This document shows, one piece after another, positions 51,181 through 58,097 of a stretch of DNA of 58,097 bases (position 1 is its first letter; each line of letters opens with the position of its first letter). The notes below the pieces were generated by a model. The model was not told the origin of the DNA and did not search any database. It saw only the letters and a program-made list of their open reading frames with translations. The translations under genes were made by a program, and so were the position numbers. This DNA is from Allobacillus halotolerans (GTDB taxonomy: Bacteria; Bacillota; Bacilli; Bacillales; Alkalibacillaceae). Where the stretch lies: positions 1 to 58,097 of the forward strand of contig NZ_JAHLZF010000017.1 in assembly GCF_018967645.1 (NCBI RefSeq). The letters are read 5' to 3'.

Positions 51181-51237
51181 TTTTACACCCCAATCCCATA
51201 CAAACGAGGTTCCCCAAACGGATTAAAAATATGCATT

Positions 51238-51274
51238 TAAAAACCGCTCAAGCATGATGAATCACTTGAACGGC
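51238..51274 (-). terminator. Terminator of the carbonic-anhydrase-like gene
   Basis: CCGCTCAAG (51244-51252) pairs with CTTGAACGG (51265-51273) with one G-T pair; the leftward side is TTTTTAAA. Confidence 0.8.
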
Positions 51275-51280
51275 ATCTTA

Positions 51281-51661
51281 TTAATCAACTACAACTTCGA
51301 CTTCAAAATCTGCATTTACAAAAAGTCCGATGATTTCCATTTCATAACCCAAATCTTTAAACATTTGTACGTTTGATTTAATTTTTTCTTTTTTTCTAGA
51401 GTCTTCAAGTGAATAACCTGCACAATCATGGTGGCCAACGATAGCGAGAACTTTAGAACCATGATTATGATAGGAAATGTCCACTTTATCCCTAATTCTT
51501 TTTCTATCTTCGTCGGTTCCATAAAGGAGTGTTTTGTTCGGACCTGCTTCTGTAATCATATCGACATAGGTAGCATTGTATTTTTCTTTCATCCATTTAA
51601 TGACCGGCTCTTGTACACGGCCATCCATACAATTAATTGCTGTTACGAATTGGTTTGACAT
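51281..51661 (-). CDS. Small beta-carbonic-anhydrase-like protein
   Basis: A 126-residue protein with the zinc-site pattern of beta carbonic anhydrases: C-x-D-x-R in INCMDGR (Cys11, Asp13, Arg15) and H-x-x-C in GHHDCAG (His77, Cys80). The protein is much shorter than true beta enzymes (about 190 residues) and lacks their N-terminal arm. Similar short proteins are common in Firmicutes and have no proven activity. The start at 51661 is chosen among two adjacent ATG codons for spacing from GGGAGGGG. Confidence 0.75.
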   Translation of the reverse strand: MSNQFVTAINCMDGRVQEPVIKWMKEKYNATYVDMITEAGPNKTLLYGTDEDRKRIRDKVDISYHNHGSKVLAIVGHHDCAGYSLEDSRKKEKIKSNVQMFKDLGYEMEIIGLFVNADFEVEVVVD

Positions 51662-51746
51662 CATAACCCCTCCCAAAGACTCTCTTTACCTATAGTTTAT
51701 TCGAAGGGAGTGCGAATTGAAAGTAATATCTAAAAAATGAATCAAT

Positions 51747-51941
51747 TTACTCCTTAGCATTCATTTCCTTGATTAAGGATATAGCCCTTCTTAAGTAAAT
51801 AATAACTAAGGTCGATATACCAATTAAAAATAAAAGCGCTAAAACAATCCAAAATTCAGTTAAGTATTGAGGTGCTGCTACGGCAATTGCTGCCAATAGT
51901 AGTCCGCCAATTAACAGAAAAGTAAGTATTCTGGCGATCAT
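51747..51941 (-). CDS. Small membrane protein, 64 residues
   Basis: Two membrane segments (about 4-22 and 28-50) with a basic/charged tail (LRRAISLIKEMNAKE). No family recognised. GGAGG precedes the ATG by eight bases, supporting translation. It stands alone between the carbonic-anhydrase-like gene and tRNA-Val. Confidence 0.7.
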   Translation of the reverse strand: MIARILTFLLIGGLLLAAIAVAAPQYLTEFWIVLALLFLIGISTLVIIYLRRAISLIKEMNAKE

Positions 51942-51962
51942 AATAAAACCTCCAAAAAAAGA

Positions 51963-51991
51963 TTGACAAGTTCAGTATAAAACATTATATT
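51963..51991 (+). promoter_or_regulatory. Promoter of tRNA-Val
   Basis: TTGACA (51963-51968) and TATATT (51986-51991), exactly 17 bp apart, about 31 bp before the tRNA. Confidence 0.8.
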
Positions 51992-52022
51992 AGTAATTGT
52001 CGACAAAAACTTTATCTCAAAT

Positions 52023-52094
52023 GACTCCGTAGCTCAGTGGGAGAGCGCCACCTTGACAGGGTGGAAGTCGTTGGTTCAAGTCCAATCGGAGTCA
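52023..52094 (+). tRNA. tRNA-Val (anticodon GAC)
   Basis: A complete 72-base cloverleaf: acceptor GACTCCG/CGGAGTC, D arm GCTC/GAGC, anticodon arm CCACC/GGTGG with loop TTGACAG (anticodon GAC), T arm GTTGG/CCAAT with loop TTCAAGT, discriminator A. The terminal CCA is not encoded (TAC follows). It stands alone with its own promoter. Its 3' end borders the integrative element, so it is the probable attachment site, and integration has left the gene whole. Confidence 0.95.
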
Positions 52095-52226
52095 TACCTA
52101 CCTAACCTTAGAGCCATAAGGGATTGAGAGTTTTAATCCTAACTAGAATGGTTATAAATAATGCTTAGTTGTTGTCCAATTGTTGACCAATTCTAAAATT
52201 AGAATGTGTGTTCGTATATAATGGCA

Positions 52227-52252
52227 ACAAAAAACACCGTCTAAGCGGTGCT
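52227..52252 (-). terminator. Terminator of the integrase gene
   Basis: CACCG (52235-52239) and CGGTG (52246-52250) with an added A-T pair; the leftward side reads TTTTTTG. Confidence 0.65.
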
Positions 52253-52264
52253 AAATTAGGGGTT

Positions 52265-52293
52265 AGATCTCACTTATTGTGAGGTCTTTTTTT
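52265..52293 (+). terminator. Rightward terminator guarding the integrase 3' end
   Basis: AGATCTCAC (52265-52273) with GTGAGGTCT (52279-52287), then seven T. It would stop transcription coming from tRNA-Val. Confidence 0.75.
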
Positions 52294-53425
52294 ATATATA
52301 ATCTTCATCTAACATATCAGCTATTTTTTGGTCAGCTTCTTCTAGGTAGTGGCCATATATATTAAGCGTAGTAGTTATATTGGAATGGCCAAGGCGTTTA
52401 GATATAGAATGAATGTTTGCTCCACGATTAATTAAATCTGTTGAAGCTGTATGGCGTAGATCGTGGAAGCGAATTTTCTTAAATCCTGTACGCTTTAGAA
52501 ATCTATTCCACCATTTATTAACATAATCAAGATTGAGTGGTTTTCCTAAGTCAGTGGAGAACACAAACTCGTATTTACCACCTTCCCACAATTCCTTAGC
52601 TTCCATTCTTTCAGTTTTCTTTATATAAATATGCTTCTTCAATTCTTCCATTAGTTTTCTAGGTGGTGCTACCTTCCTATTAGATCCCTTAGTTTTTGGC
52701 TCTTTAAGGAAATAACCTTTATCCTTGGTATAGCTCAACGAACGTTTAATATGAATGGTATTCGTTGAGAAGTCTATATCAGACCATTGAAGCCCCAATA
52801 ATTCACCTTTTCTCATACCTGTTTTTAAAGCTAATTTAACAATTAAAGCCATCTGCTTATTGTTATCCTCATTCAATAATAGGAAGAGTTCCTTTAATTC
52901 CTTAGAATTATAAACGTCACCTTCTTTATGCTGTACTTTAGGAACTTCCACTTTTTTCATTGGATTAGTTGGTAATAAATCATCTTTCTCTATCATTTTA
53001 AAAATGCTGTTCAAAAGGTTATATTTCTTTTTAATGGTGGCAGACTTTAGACCTTCATTCTCTAATTCCTTCAAAAAGTCATTTATATATATGTGTGTTA
53101 TATCCTTTAATTTATAATCCTCAAACTTTGGTAAAATGTAATTCTTTAGATCGTAGTTATAATTTTCCATTGTAGATGGTGAAACTGCTTTTTCTTTTTC
53201 AATCTTCCACAGATGGACATATTCACCAAAGGTTGTTTTAGTAGGAGTTATATGTTTTCCAGCGTCCACTTCTACAATAAACTTGGCGAGTAACTTTTCA
53301 GCTTCAGTTTTATTCTTGGCTTGTACAGTTCTAGTTTTCCTTATTCTCTTCCCTTTGGAGTCATAACCAACATGATAACTTAATAACCAAGACTCTTTTC
53401 CTCTTTTTTGGATACTACCAGCCAT
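52292..53425 (-). CDS. int: Tyrosine recombinase (integrase)
   Basis: A 377-residue phage-type integrase. There is an N-terminal DNA-binding arm domain (about 1-60, SWLLSYHVGYDSKGKRIRKT), a core-binding SAM-like domain (about 65-165) and a catalytic domain with Arg205 in TGMRKGELLGL, His321 and Arg324 in HDLRHT, His347 in LGHSNITTT and nucleophile Tyr357. It should recombine the element with the tRNA-Val 3' end. Read toward the tRNA and closed by a hairpin, with a G-rich tract just upstream. Confidence 0.95.
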   Translation of the reverse strand: MAGSIQKRGKESWLLSYHVGYDSKGKRIRKTRTVQAKNKTEAEKLLAKFIVEVDAGKHITPTKTTFGEYVHLWKIEKEKAVSPSTMENYNYDLKNYILPKFEDYKLKDITHIYINDFLKELENEGLKSATIKKKYNLLNSIFKMIEKDDLLPTNPMKKVEVPKVQHKEGDVYNSKELKELFLLLNEDNNKQMALIVKLALKTGMRKGELLGLQWSDIDFSTNTIHIKRSLSYTKDKGYFLKEPKTKGSNRKVAPPRKLMEELKKHIYIKKTERMEAKELWEGGKYEFVFSTDLGKPLNLDYVNKWWNRFLKRTGFKKIRFHDLRHTASTDLINRGANIHSISKRLGHSNITTTLNIYGHYLEEADQKIADMLDEDYI

Positions 53426-53574
53426 TTCATTACCCCTTTCGTATATATGTTAAAAACGTTACCCCAATTCCCCCAATTTCCCTAAATGCTTTTATATCAA
53501 GGGTTGCGACTGGAGGGGGCTGTTCCCCCGCTTATTCCCACTTCCCTCACTTGTCGCCCCACTTCCTCAATTGA

Positions 53575-54093
53575 TTAATCCAAGTACAACCGAATGGCTT
53601 CTAATACCTTAGGAAGTTTCTCTTTATCAATTGGTTTGTTTTTGAAAGTCAAATTAATGTTGTCATTATTATCAATCGCTAAGTGTATAAGATAGTAGAG
53701 ATCTAAGAGGTCGCTATTTTCAAAGTGCTTTGTTTCTTCACCTATCTTGTATTGACTAGGAACATTGATGGTTTTTTTCAATGTATTAGGTTGAGGGAAG
53801 CCTTCAGGATTAATAGACGGGTCAGTGTCATGGTCAGAAGATTCGTTCAACAACATTGCTATTTCCGCTCTTTTATCTACTTCACTTTGAACTAGATCGG
53901 TTTTCATTAAAAGACTAATATAAGTTGTGTCTAATGCTGAAGCTAACTTTTTTAATACATCTTTATTAGGTCTTTTATTGTGTCCATTTTCAAGTTGAGA
54001 AAGATAAGAGCTTGAAATGCCAGCCCTTCTTGCTGTTTCCCTTAGTGACATTTTACCTTCCCTCAGATCTTTTAGATATTGTCCTAATGACAC
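53575..54093 (-). CDS. XRE-family repressor
   Basis: A 172-residue protein. The helix-turn-helix is at about residues 8-62 (MSLRETARRAGISSSYLSQLENGHNKRPNKDVL), followed by a C-terminal domain of unknown type (about 105-172). It does not show the LexA/CI Ser-Lys protease motif, so induction must work differently, for instance by an antirepressor as in satellite islands. The GTG start at 54093 follows AAGGAGGTG; upstream codons extend into the operator. It is divergent from the Cro-like gene. Confidence 0.88.
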   Translation of the reverse strand: MSLGQYLKDLREGKMSLRETARRAGISSSYLSQLENGHNKRPNKDVLKKLASALDTTYISLLMKTDLVQSEVDKRAEIAMLLNESSDHDTDPSINPEGFPQPNTLKKTINVPSQYKIGEETKHFENSDLLDLYYLIHLAIDNNDNINLTFKNKPIDKEKLPKVLEAIRLYLD

Positions 54094-54152
54094 TATTTTC
54101 ACCTCCTTTGTTTTGTTGTAAGTACCTAAAATATATACCATAGTGTTTGCTG

Positions 54153-54217
54153 TTGTCAAACAATTTTTAGCGAAAATGATAAATATGTTTGACAATAACG
54201 GACAGTAATATTACAAT
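54153..54217. promoter_or_regulatory. Divergent operator-promoter region of the element
   Basis: TTGTCAAACA (54153-54162) and its exact inverse TGTTTGACAA (54186-54195) lie 33 bp apart and each contains a TTGACA -35. Rightward: TTGACA (54189-54194), 17 bp, TACAAT (54212-54217). Leftward: TTGACA in 54159-54154 with TATATT 18 bp on. A repressor bound to both copies would shut both promoters. Confidence 0.75.
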
Positions 54218-54250
54218 AAATACAAATCATCTAATAGGAGGTGAATTTAG

Positions 54251-54499
54251 TTGGTTAGATTAACTTTAAAAAACAAAAAAGAAGTACTTTTATTAATTGC
54301 TAAGGAGGGGGAAAGCCTTAGAGGGTTTTCAAAAAAGATTGGCGTATCATGTGCTTATGTTTCTCAAATAATCAATGGTAAACGCAACCCGTCACCAATA
54401 ATTGCAAACAAGATATCAAAAGGATTGAACGTAAATATTGAAGATATTTTTTTAATCCAAACGTCCGTTGATAACGGACAAAAAGAGGAAGTGATCTAA
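54251..54499 (+). CDS. Small XRE-family (Cro-like) regulator
   Basis: An 82-residue protein that is essentially one helix-turn-helix domain (LRGFSKKIGVSCAYVSQIINGKRNPSPIIANKIS, residues about 23-56). The start is TTG (54251), preceded by GGAGGTG. It is the first rightward gene and, by position, the Cro-type counterpart of the leftward repressor, starting the excision and replication genes. Confidence 0.85.
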   Translation: MVRLTLKNKKEVLLLIAKEGESLRGFSKKIGVSCAYVSQIINGKRNPSPIIANKISKGLNVNIEDIFLIQTSVDNGQKEEVI

Positions 54500-54610
54500 T
54501 TGGAATACGAACAAGTAGAAGCGATTCAGCATTTAAGCTATACAAAAATTGCCAAGAGTGAGCATTTTAAGTTAGGAGGATATCAATGGAAATTAAGCGT
54601 TCTACATTAA
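54500..54610 (+). CDS. Possible 36-residue peptide in the early operon
   Basis: A TTG at 54500 follows GAGGAAGTGA and opens a 36-codon frame whose end overlaps the start of the excisionase-like gene by 25 bp. Its stop is TAA at 54608. The peptide is hydrophilic, without recognised motifs. It fills an otherwise empty 86-bp gap in a compact operon and could couple translation to the next gene. Possibly spurious. Confidence 0.35.
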   Translation: MEYEQVEAIQHLSYTKIAKSEHFKLGGYQWKLSVLH

Positions 54611-54774
54611 CAGTTGGCGAGGTGGCCGAGTACCTAGGATTAAGTAAAGACATGATCTATAAGATGACGAGAGAAAAAGCAATTCCTCATATCCGTATTG
54701 GTAGGCGTTTGGTCTTTAAATTGGACAGCATAGAAAAATGGTTGAGTGAAAAGGAAGAAAGAATTTATGAGTAA
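54586..54774 (+). CDS. Excisionase-like helix-turn-helix protein
   Basis: A 62-residue protein of the HTH_17/excisionase type: LTVGEVAEYLGLSKDMIYKM, then IPHIRIGRRLVFKLDSIEKW, the typical MerR-like wing. Such proteins bend DNA at the attachment site to favour excision, or help regulate replication. AGGAGG precedes the ATG. Its 3' end overlaps the primase gene by eight bases. Confidence 0.87.
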   Translation: MEIKRSTLTVGEVAEYLGLSKDMIYKMTREKAIPHIRIGRRLVFKLDSIEKWLSEKEERIYE

Positions 54775-55540
54775 TCTAGAATCAGCTTTAGCGTATGCAA
54801 GACTTAGAACGTGGAGTGTTTTCCCTCTCGTACCAAAGAGCAAAAATCCTCTCACAGCTAACGGATTTAAAGACGCTACAAGAGATGAAGAACAGATAAA
54901 AGAATGGTGGACGAGGTGGCCTAACGCTAATATAGGCATTCCAACAGGGTTTGAAAATGGTTTTTTTGCCTTAGACGTTGACGTAAAGAACAATGGCCAA
55001 GATACGCTATTCAATTTAATCACAGAAAACGGAGTTCTACCACATACGATTCAAGCGAAAACAGGTGGCGGAGGTTCGCACTTCCTTTTTAAGTACGAAG
55101 AAGGAATAAAGAACAGAATAGAATTTCAGAAAGGTTTGGACATAAAGGGGCAGGATGGATATTTGGTCGTTTCGCCTTCAATCCACGACAAAACAGGCAA
55201 CCGCTATGAATGGATTAACCACCCACTAGAAACGCACATTGCAGAAGCTCCAAGATGGCTTATAGAGATGATTAAAGAGCCAAACAGAGTTGAACACCAA
55301 GCCAAACCTAAAAGCCATTGGAATAGCATAATACAAGGCGTTGGAGAAGGTGCAAGAAATGAATCAGCTACCTCATTAAGCGGTCTACTGGTCAGAAGGT
55401 TTTTCGATAACTTGGAATTAGCTTGGGAATTATTAATGGCTTGGAATGACCGAAACAATCCGCCAATCGAAGAAGAAGAGTTATTGAGAACATTCAGATC
55501 TGTACTAAACAGAGAAATACAACGCAGGAAAGGAGCGTAA
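54767..55540 (+). CDS. Primase-polymerase (bifunctional DNA primase/polymerase domain)
   Basis: A 257-residue protein with an archaeo-eukaryotic-primase-like N domain. Landmarks are VFPLVPKSKNPLTANGF, WWTRWPNANIGIPTG, the metal-binding DVD in FFALDVDVKNNG, GGGGSHFLF, and IKGQDGYLVVSPS. A short helical C domain resembles PriCT modules (FRSVLNREIQ). It should prime and perhaps extend DNA during element replication. The start at 54767 overlaps the excisionase gene; upstream in-frame ATG codons lie inside it. Confidence 0.88.
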   Translation: MSNLESALAYARLRTWSVFPLVPKSKNPLTANGFKDATRDEEQIKEWWTRWPNANIGIPTGFENGFFALDVDVKNNGQDTLFNLITENGVLPHTIQAKTGGGGSHFLFKYEEGIKNRIEFQKGLDIKGQDGYLVVSPSIHDKTGNRYEWINHPLETHIAEAPRWLIEMIKEPNRVEHQAKPKSHWNSIIQGVGEGARNESATSLSGLLVRRFFDNLELAWELLMAWNDRNNPPIEEEELLRTFRSVLNREIQRRKGA

Positions 55541-55543
55541 AAC

Positions 55544-57073
55544 GTGGCACTACCTAAAGAATTATTAAATGATATTCAAGAAGCTGAAAAAGTACAAAAA
55601 AATAAGACTCACGAACACGAATGGAGTCAGCCGATACCTTTCGAGAGTGTGAGTCTACCACAATTTCCTGTTGAAATATTCCCTACTTGGCTTAGGGAGT
55701 ATATAGAAAGTGTTAGCAAGGCAACGCAAACGCCTAATGATTTAGGTTCATTGTCCGCCCTTTCTATACTATCTATTATCTCAACAAATCGCTTTAAAAT
55801 CAAGGTTAAACATAGCTGGAGTGAATCTCTAAATCTCTATGTAATGGCAACCATGGAAAGCGGAGGGGGTAAATCTAGGACTCTTAAAAACTATCGCAAA
55901 CCATTGGACGACTATGAAGCAGAAGAACAAGAAGCGTTAAAAATTGAACTAGCTAACCAAGAGGAAAGATTAAAAGCCTTATATAAGCGTAGGGATCACC
56001 TAAGCGGTGAGTATGCCAAAAAAGCTGAAGAAACATCTATGAAGGAAATACAAGCACTCACAGCAGAGATAATCGAACTTGAAAAGGACAAAATAGAATC
56101 TCCTAGGTTTTTCACTTCAGATATAACAGCCGAAAAACTTGGTATGTTACTGAAGGAACAAGCGGAGAAAATGGCTATTATGACCGCTGAAGGTGGCGGA
56201 GTCATCAAGAATATAGCTGGAAAGTATTCAAGTAATGGCACAAGTGATATTGAACTATATTTAAGTGCTTATGATGGCGAAAAAATCAATATAGACCGAG
56301 TAGGCAGGGAGTCTATTCAGTTAAATGAGCCATATCTCAATATGTGTTTATTTGTGCAAGAGAATATCATTCAATCATTAAATCGTGACTTTATGGAGCA
56401 GGGTTTTGTTCAAAGGTTCATTTTCAGTCTACCACCTTCAAATGTTGGTTATAGAAACCTAAGTGATGAAACCGAGTATATAACTGAAGAAGTAAGAACG
56501 AGCTATTTTAAGGCCATTAAACGCTTATTAAATCTATTTGGAGAACTAACAACATTAGAGTTCACAGAAGAAGCAAACGAGTTGAAGAAACAGATCATTG
56601 ACGAAAACGAAGCAAGATTAAGAGAAGATGGTGAACTAAGGGAAAGTGACCCCCTCAAGAATTGGGGAAGTCGACTCAATCAAAAGGTATTTAAAATCGC
56701 TGGATTGCTACATGTAAGCGACTATGCACTAAGTGATAGTTTCACCCCTATGGTGAGTAAAGAAACCCTAGAACGTGCTAGAAACTTAATACCGTACATG
56801 ATAGCACACGCCAAGGCTACGTTTGGGGTTATGCGAAGTAATTCCAAGTTAGAAGATAATCAGTATATTTTAAAACGTATCATAGACCAGCTAAAAGAAG
56901 AAATTCCAAGACGTGATCTATATCAATTAGTGAAACACCGCTTTGATACTGAAAAACTTGGCGAGGTGCTAGATGAATTGGAAGATCGCCACTATATCGA
57001 GCAGGCTAAAAAGGGTAGGAAACAAGTCATTTACGTTAATCCTCATGTGCTAGAAAAGGGGGTGAATATCTAA
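55544..57073 (+). CDS. DUF3987 replication protein
   Basis: A 509-residue protein of the DUF3987/YfjI type. The P-loop-like motif ESGGGKSRT is at about residues 104-112. There is a long coiled-coil insertion (about 125-185) and conserved stretches FFTSDITAEKLGMLL, MTAEGGGVIKNIAGKYS and QEGFVQRFIF-like EQGFVQRFIFSLP. The C terminus looks like a winged helix (QLVKHRFDTEKLGEVLDELE, in part). These proteins accompany PrimPol genes in phages and islands and are taken to be replicative helicase or origin-binding factors. Start GTG after AAAGGAG, only three bases after the primase stop. Confidence 0.85.
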   Translation: MALPKELLNDIQEAEKVQKNKTHEHEWSQPIPFESVSLPQFPVEIFPTWLREYIESVSKATQTPNDLGSLSALSILSIISTNRFKIKVKHSWSESLNLYVMATMESGGGKSRTLKNYRKPLDDYEAEEQEALKIELANQEERLKALYKRRDHLSGEYAKKAEETSMKEIQALTAEIIELEKDKIESPRFFTSDITAEKLGMLLKEQAEKMAIMTAEGGGVIKNIAGKYSSNGTSDIELYLSAYDGEKINIDRVGRESIQLNEPYLNMCLFVQENIIQSLNRDFMEQGFVQRFIFSLPPSNVGYRNLSDETEYITEEVRTSYFKAIKRLLNLFGELTTLEFTEEANELKKQIIDENEARLREDGELRESDPLKNWGSRLNQKVFKIAGLLHVSDYALSDSFTPMVSKETLERARNLIPYMIAHAKATFGVMRSNSKLEDNQYILKRIIDQLKEEIPRRDLYQLVKHRFDTEKLGEVLDELEDRHYIEQAKKGRKQVIYVNPHVLEKGVNI

Positions 57074-57110
57074 TATGGAACAGACAAACAAAAACAAAAG
57101 GAGAGATATT

Positions 57111-57350
57111 ATGGATTATAAAAAAGCTTATCAAGAATTGTCACAAGTAGTTATGGAATCAGATAATTTAGGTTTAATGAGTAAATTGAGAAATATTAAT
57201 AGTCAGATTGTAGAGGAAGAACAACCACCTAAGAAAGCCGATTATATGAAACGTGAGGAACGTAAACAAGCAATTATGAACGAGAAAGACGCTACCAAGC
57301 GACAAAAACTAATTCAAGAAAATATGGAACTATTTAAGGGGGAAAAATAA
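57111..57350 (+). CDS. Unknown small protein of the element, 79 residues
   Basis: A charged helical protein (MDYKKAYQELSQVVMESDNL, then QPPKKADYMKREERKQ) without recognised motifs. The ATG at 57111 follows AAAAGGAG at good distance; an earlier ATG at 57075, after GGGGGTG, would add 12 residues and cannot be excluded. Its stop codon overlaps the next ATG by one base. It may act in replication control, but there is no direct evidence. Confidence 0.6.
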   Translation: MDYKKAYQELSQVVMESDNLGLMSKLRNINSQIVEEEQPPKKADYMKREERKQAIMNEKDATKRQKLIQENMELFKGEK

Positions 57351-58039
57351 TGAATTATGAAAGACATACTCATATTAATGGAGCAAATGAGTTTTTGCAG
57401 AAAATCCATGAGCCATTGGAAGAACTCAACAAAGACATTGAAAAACTAGAAGGAAAGAAAGCAGAACTTCAAGGAAAGATAGTTAATCCTAACAGCCATA
57501 AGCTTGAAGATATTGAAAAGAATAAGGGGGTGACCAATGACCTCAACACCATTCAACAGGCTTTAGATAGTGCAATACAAAAAAGAGATAACTTGGTTAA
57601 TGAGAGTAAGGAAATTTTTGAAGAAGCTAAAGAGCTATTAAGAAGCCATAAGGCTAACCTCACCAAGAAACATTATAAAACAAATAAAAAGATTATTGAA
57701 AAGTTGTATGAGATCCGTAACTTATATCACAAGATGGAACAAGACGAAAAAGAAGAACTTCAAAAGGTTAATGCTTTCATTAATGATATTGGCGTATATG
57801 TTGAACGTGAACTAACAGGAGAAGAGCGAGCAAGAATGGGAAATACAACGTTAAAAAGAGAGTTACAAGGAATAGTTAACGATCCATGGAGTAAGGGTTA
57901 CCATAGTTTAATCTTTACCACTATACCAGAGTATTTGTATGGAGTAGAAGGCTTATTGAAACCTAGTTCAAATGTGAAAGCAAGTCCAATGAAAGTAGTT
58001 CCACACAATAAAGAGCATTACATGGTATGTCAACACTAA
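57350..58039 (+). CDS. Unknown coiled-coil protein of the element, 229 residues
   Basis: A mostly helical protein with predicted coiled coils at about 20-50 (ELNKDIEKLEGKKAELQGK), 65-105 and 115-145. A C-terminal part contains TTIPEYLYGVEGLL and ends HYMVCQH. No family recognised. It is translationally coupled to the preceding gene through a TAATG overlap. The element continues to the right, so its partner genes are not visible. Confidence 0.65.
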   Translation: MNYERHTHINGANEFLQKIHEPLEELNKDIEKLEGKKAELQGKIVNPNSHKLEDIEKNKGVTNDLNTIQQALDSAIQKRDNLVNESKEIFEEAKELLRSHKANLTKKHYKTNKKIIEKLYEIRNLYHKMEQDEKEELQKVNAFINDIGVYVERELTGEERARMGNTTLKRELQGIVNDPWSKGYHSLIFTTIPEYLYGVEGLLKPSSNVKASPMKVVPHNKEHYMVCQH

Positions 58040-58097
58040 ATTGGACAAATTTTTTAAGGTGTTATGATATACTTCTCGAATCTATTGTACGCCGCCT
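58040..58097. other. Right edge, inside the element
   Basis: An extended -10-like TGATATACT (about 58065) may be a promoter for the next gene; the window stops before it can be read. Confidence 0.3.

Larger units (their letters stand above)
52095..58097. mobile_element. Integrative element at tRNA-Val, right end outside window
   Basis: The element starts at the 3' end of the tRNA and holds an integrase facing the tRNA, a divergent repressor pair, an excisionase-like gene, a primase-polymerase, a DUF3987 protein and two unknown genes, all tightly packed. No structural phage, conjugation or packaging genes appear before the window ends, and no second copy of the tRNA 3' end was found. It is most like a satellite-type island or a small integrative plasmid (inference). 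Confidence 0.85.

Noticed and set aside
51281-51661. Full beta-carbonic anhydrase
   Set aside because: The zinc ligands are present, but the protein is a third shorter than real enzymes, so only carbonic-anhydrase-like is claimed.
58040-58097. Right attachment site of the island
   Set aside because: No copy of the tRNA-Val 3' end occurs in the last bases, so the element extends beyond the window.

Overview
The window comes from the chromosome of a low-GC, endospore-forming member of the Bacillaceae, most like the moderately halophilic or alkaliphilic relatives of Bacillus (inference). About 35 kb keeps the gene order of the Bacillus subtilis yjbC-yjcH segment: yjbC, spx, yjbE, mecA, coiA, pepF, spxH, yjbI, yjbK, yjbM, nadK, rluD-type, fabI, cotO, cotZ, yjcF, yjcG, yjcH. 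Spore-coat genes with sigma-K-like promoters and a Ku/LigD pair support a spore former.

Layout. 1-3.5 kb: a 52-bp repeat array, a DUF378 protein and a frameshifted large-subunit catalase. 3.5-24 kb: the core segment, covering metal transport (ZIP, TerC, MgtE), the Spx control circuit (Spx, MecA, SpxH), competence and membrane genes (CoiA, cardiolipin synthase), a small alarmone synthetase, NAD kinase, a SEDS protein, and FapR-controlled fabI. 24-29 kb: coat genes and yjcFGH. 29-33 kb: 5-oxoprolinase genes pxpBAC and a quinone-reductase-like dehydrogenase. 33-37 kb: a YkoGH-like two-component system with two PepSY proteins. 37-39 kb: an isolated amidase-holin pair and a LytTR-DUF3021 pair. 39-42 kb: the LigD/Ku end-joining pair. 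43.5-50 kb: a Fur-type siderophore uptake locus with two FhuF-like reductases. 50-52 kb: housekeeping genes. From tRNA-Val(GAC) at 52.0 kb to the right edge: the left part of an integrative element (integrase, divergent repressors, excisionase, primase-polymerase, DUF3987 protein and unknown genes), not closed inside the window.

How the parts connect. Spx, MecA and SpxH lie within 10 kb and form a known proteolytic circuit. Spx stability depends on SpxH with ClpXP. MecA is the ClpCP adaptor for competence, and CoiA acts in DNA uptake. fabI has a good promoter overlapped by a FapR-like operator. cotO and cotZ both have AC-N16-CATA promoter signatures. The iron locus has two near-identical Fur boxes.

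The most unusual content is non-coding. At least five intergenic arrays have periods of exactly 52 bp or about 21 bp, close to five and two DNA helical turns, and nearly all begin just past an intrinsic terminator. Two of the 52-bp arrays share a palindromic junction but carry unrelated 27-bp fillers. I also found three small genes of 36-58 codons, a terminator whose 3' arm is the ribosome-binding site of the next gene, and a small membrane gene bracketed by two similar hairpins. All calls come from reading the sequence; no database search was possible.
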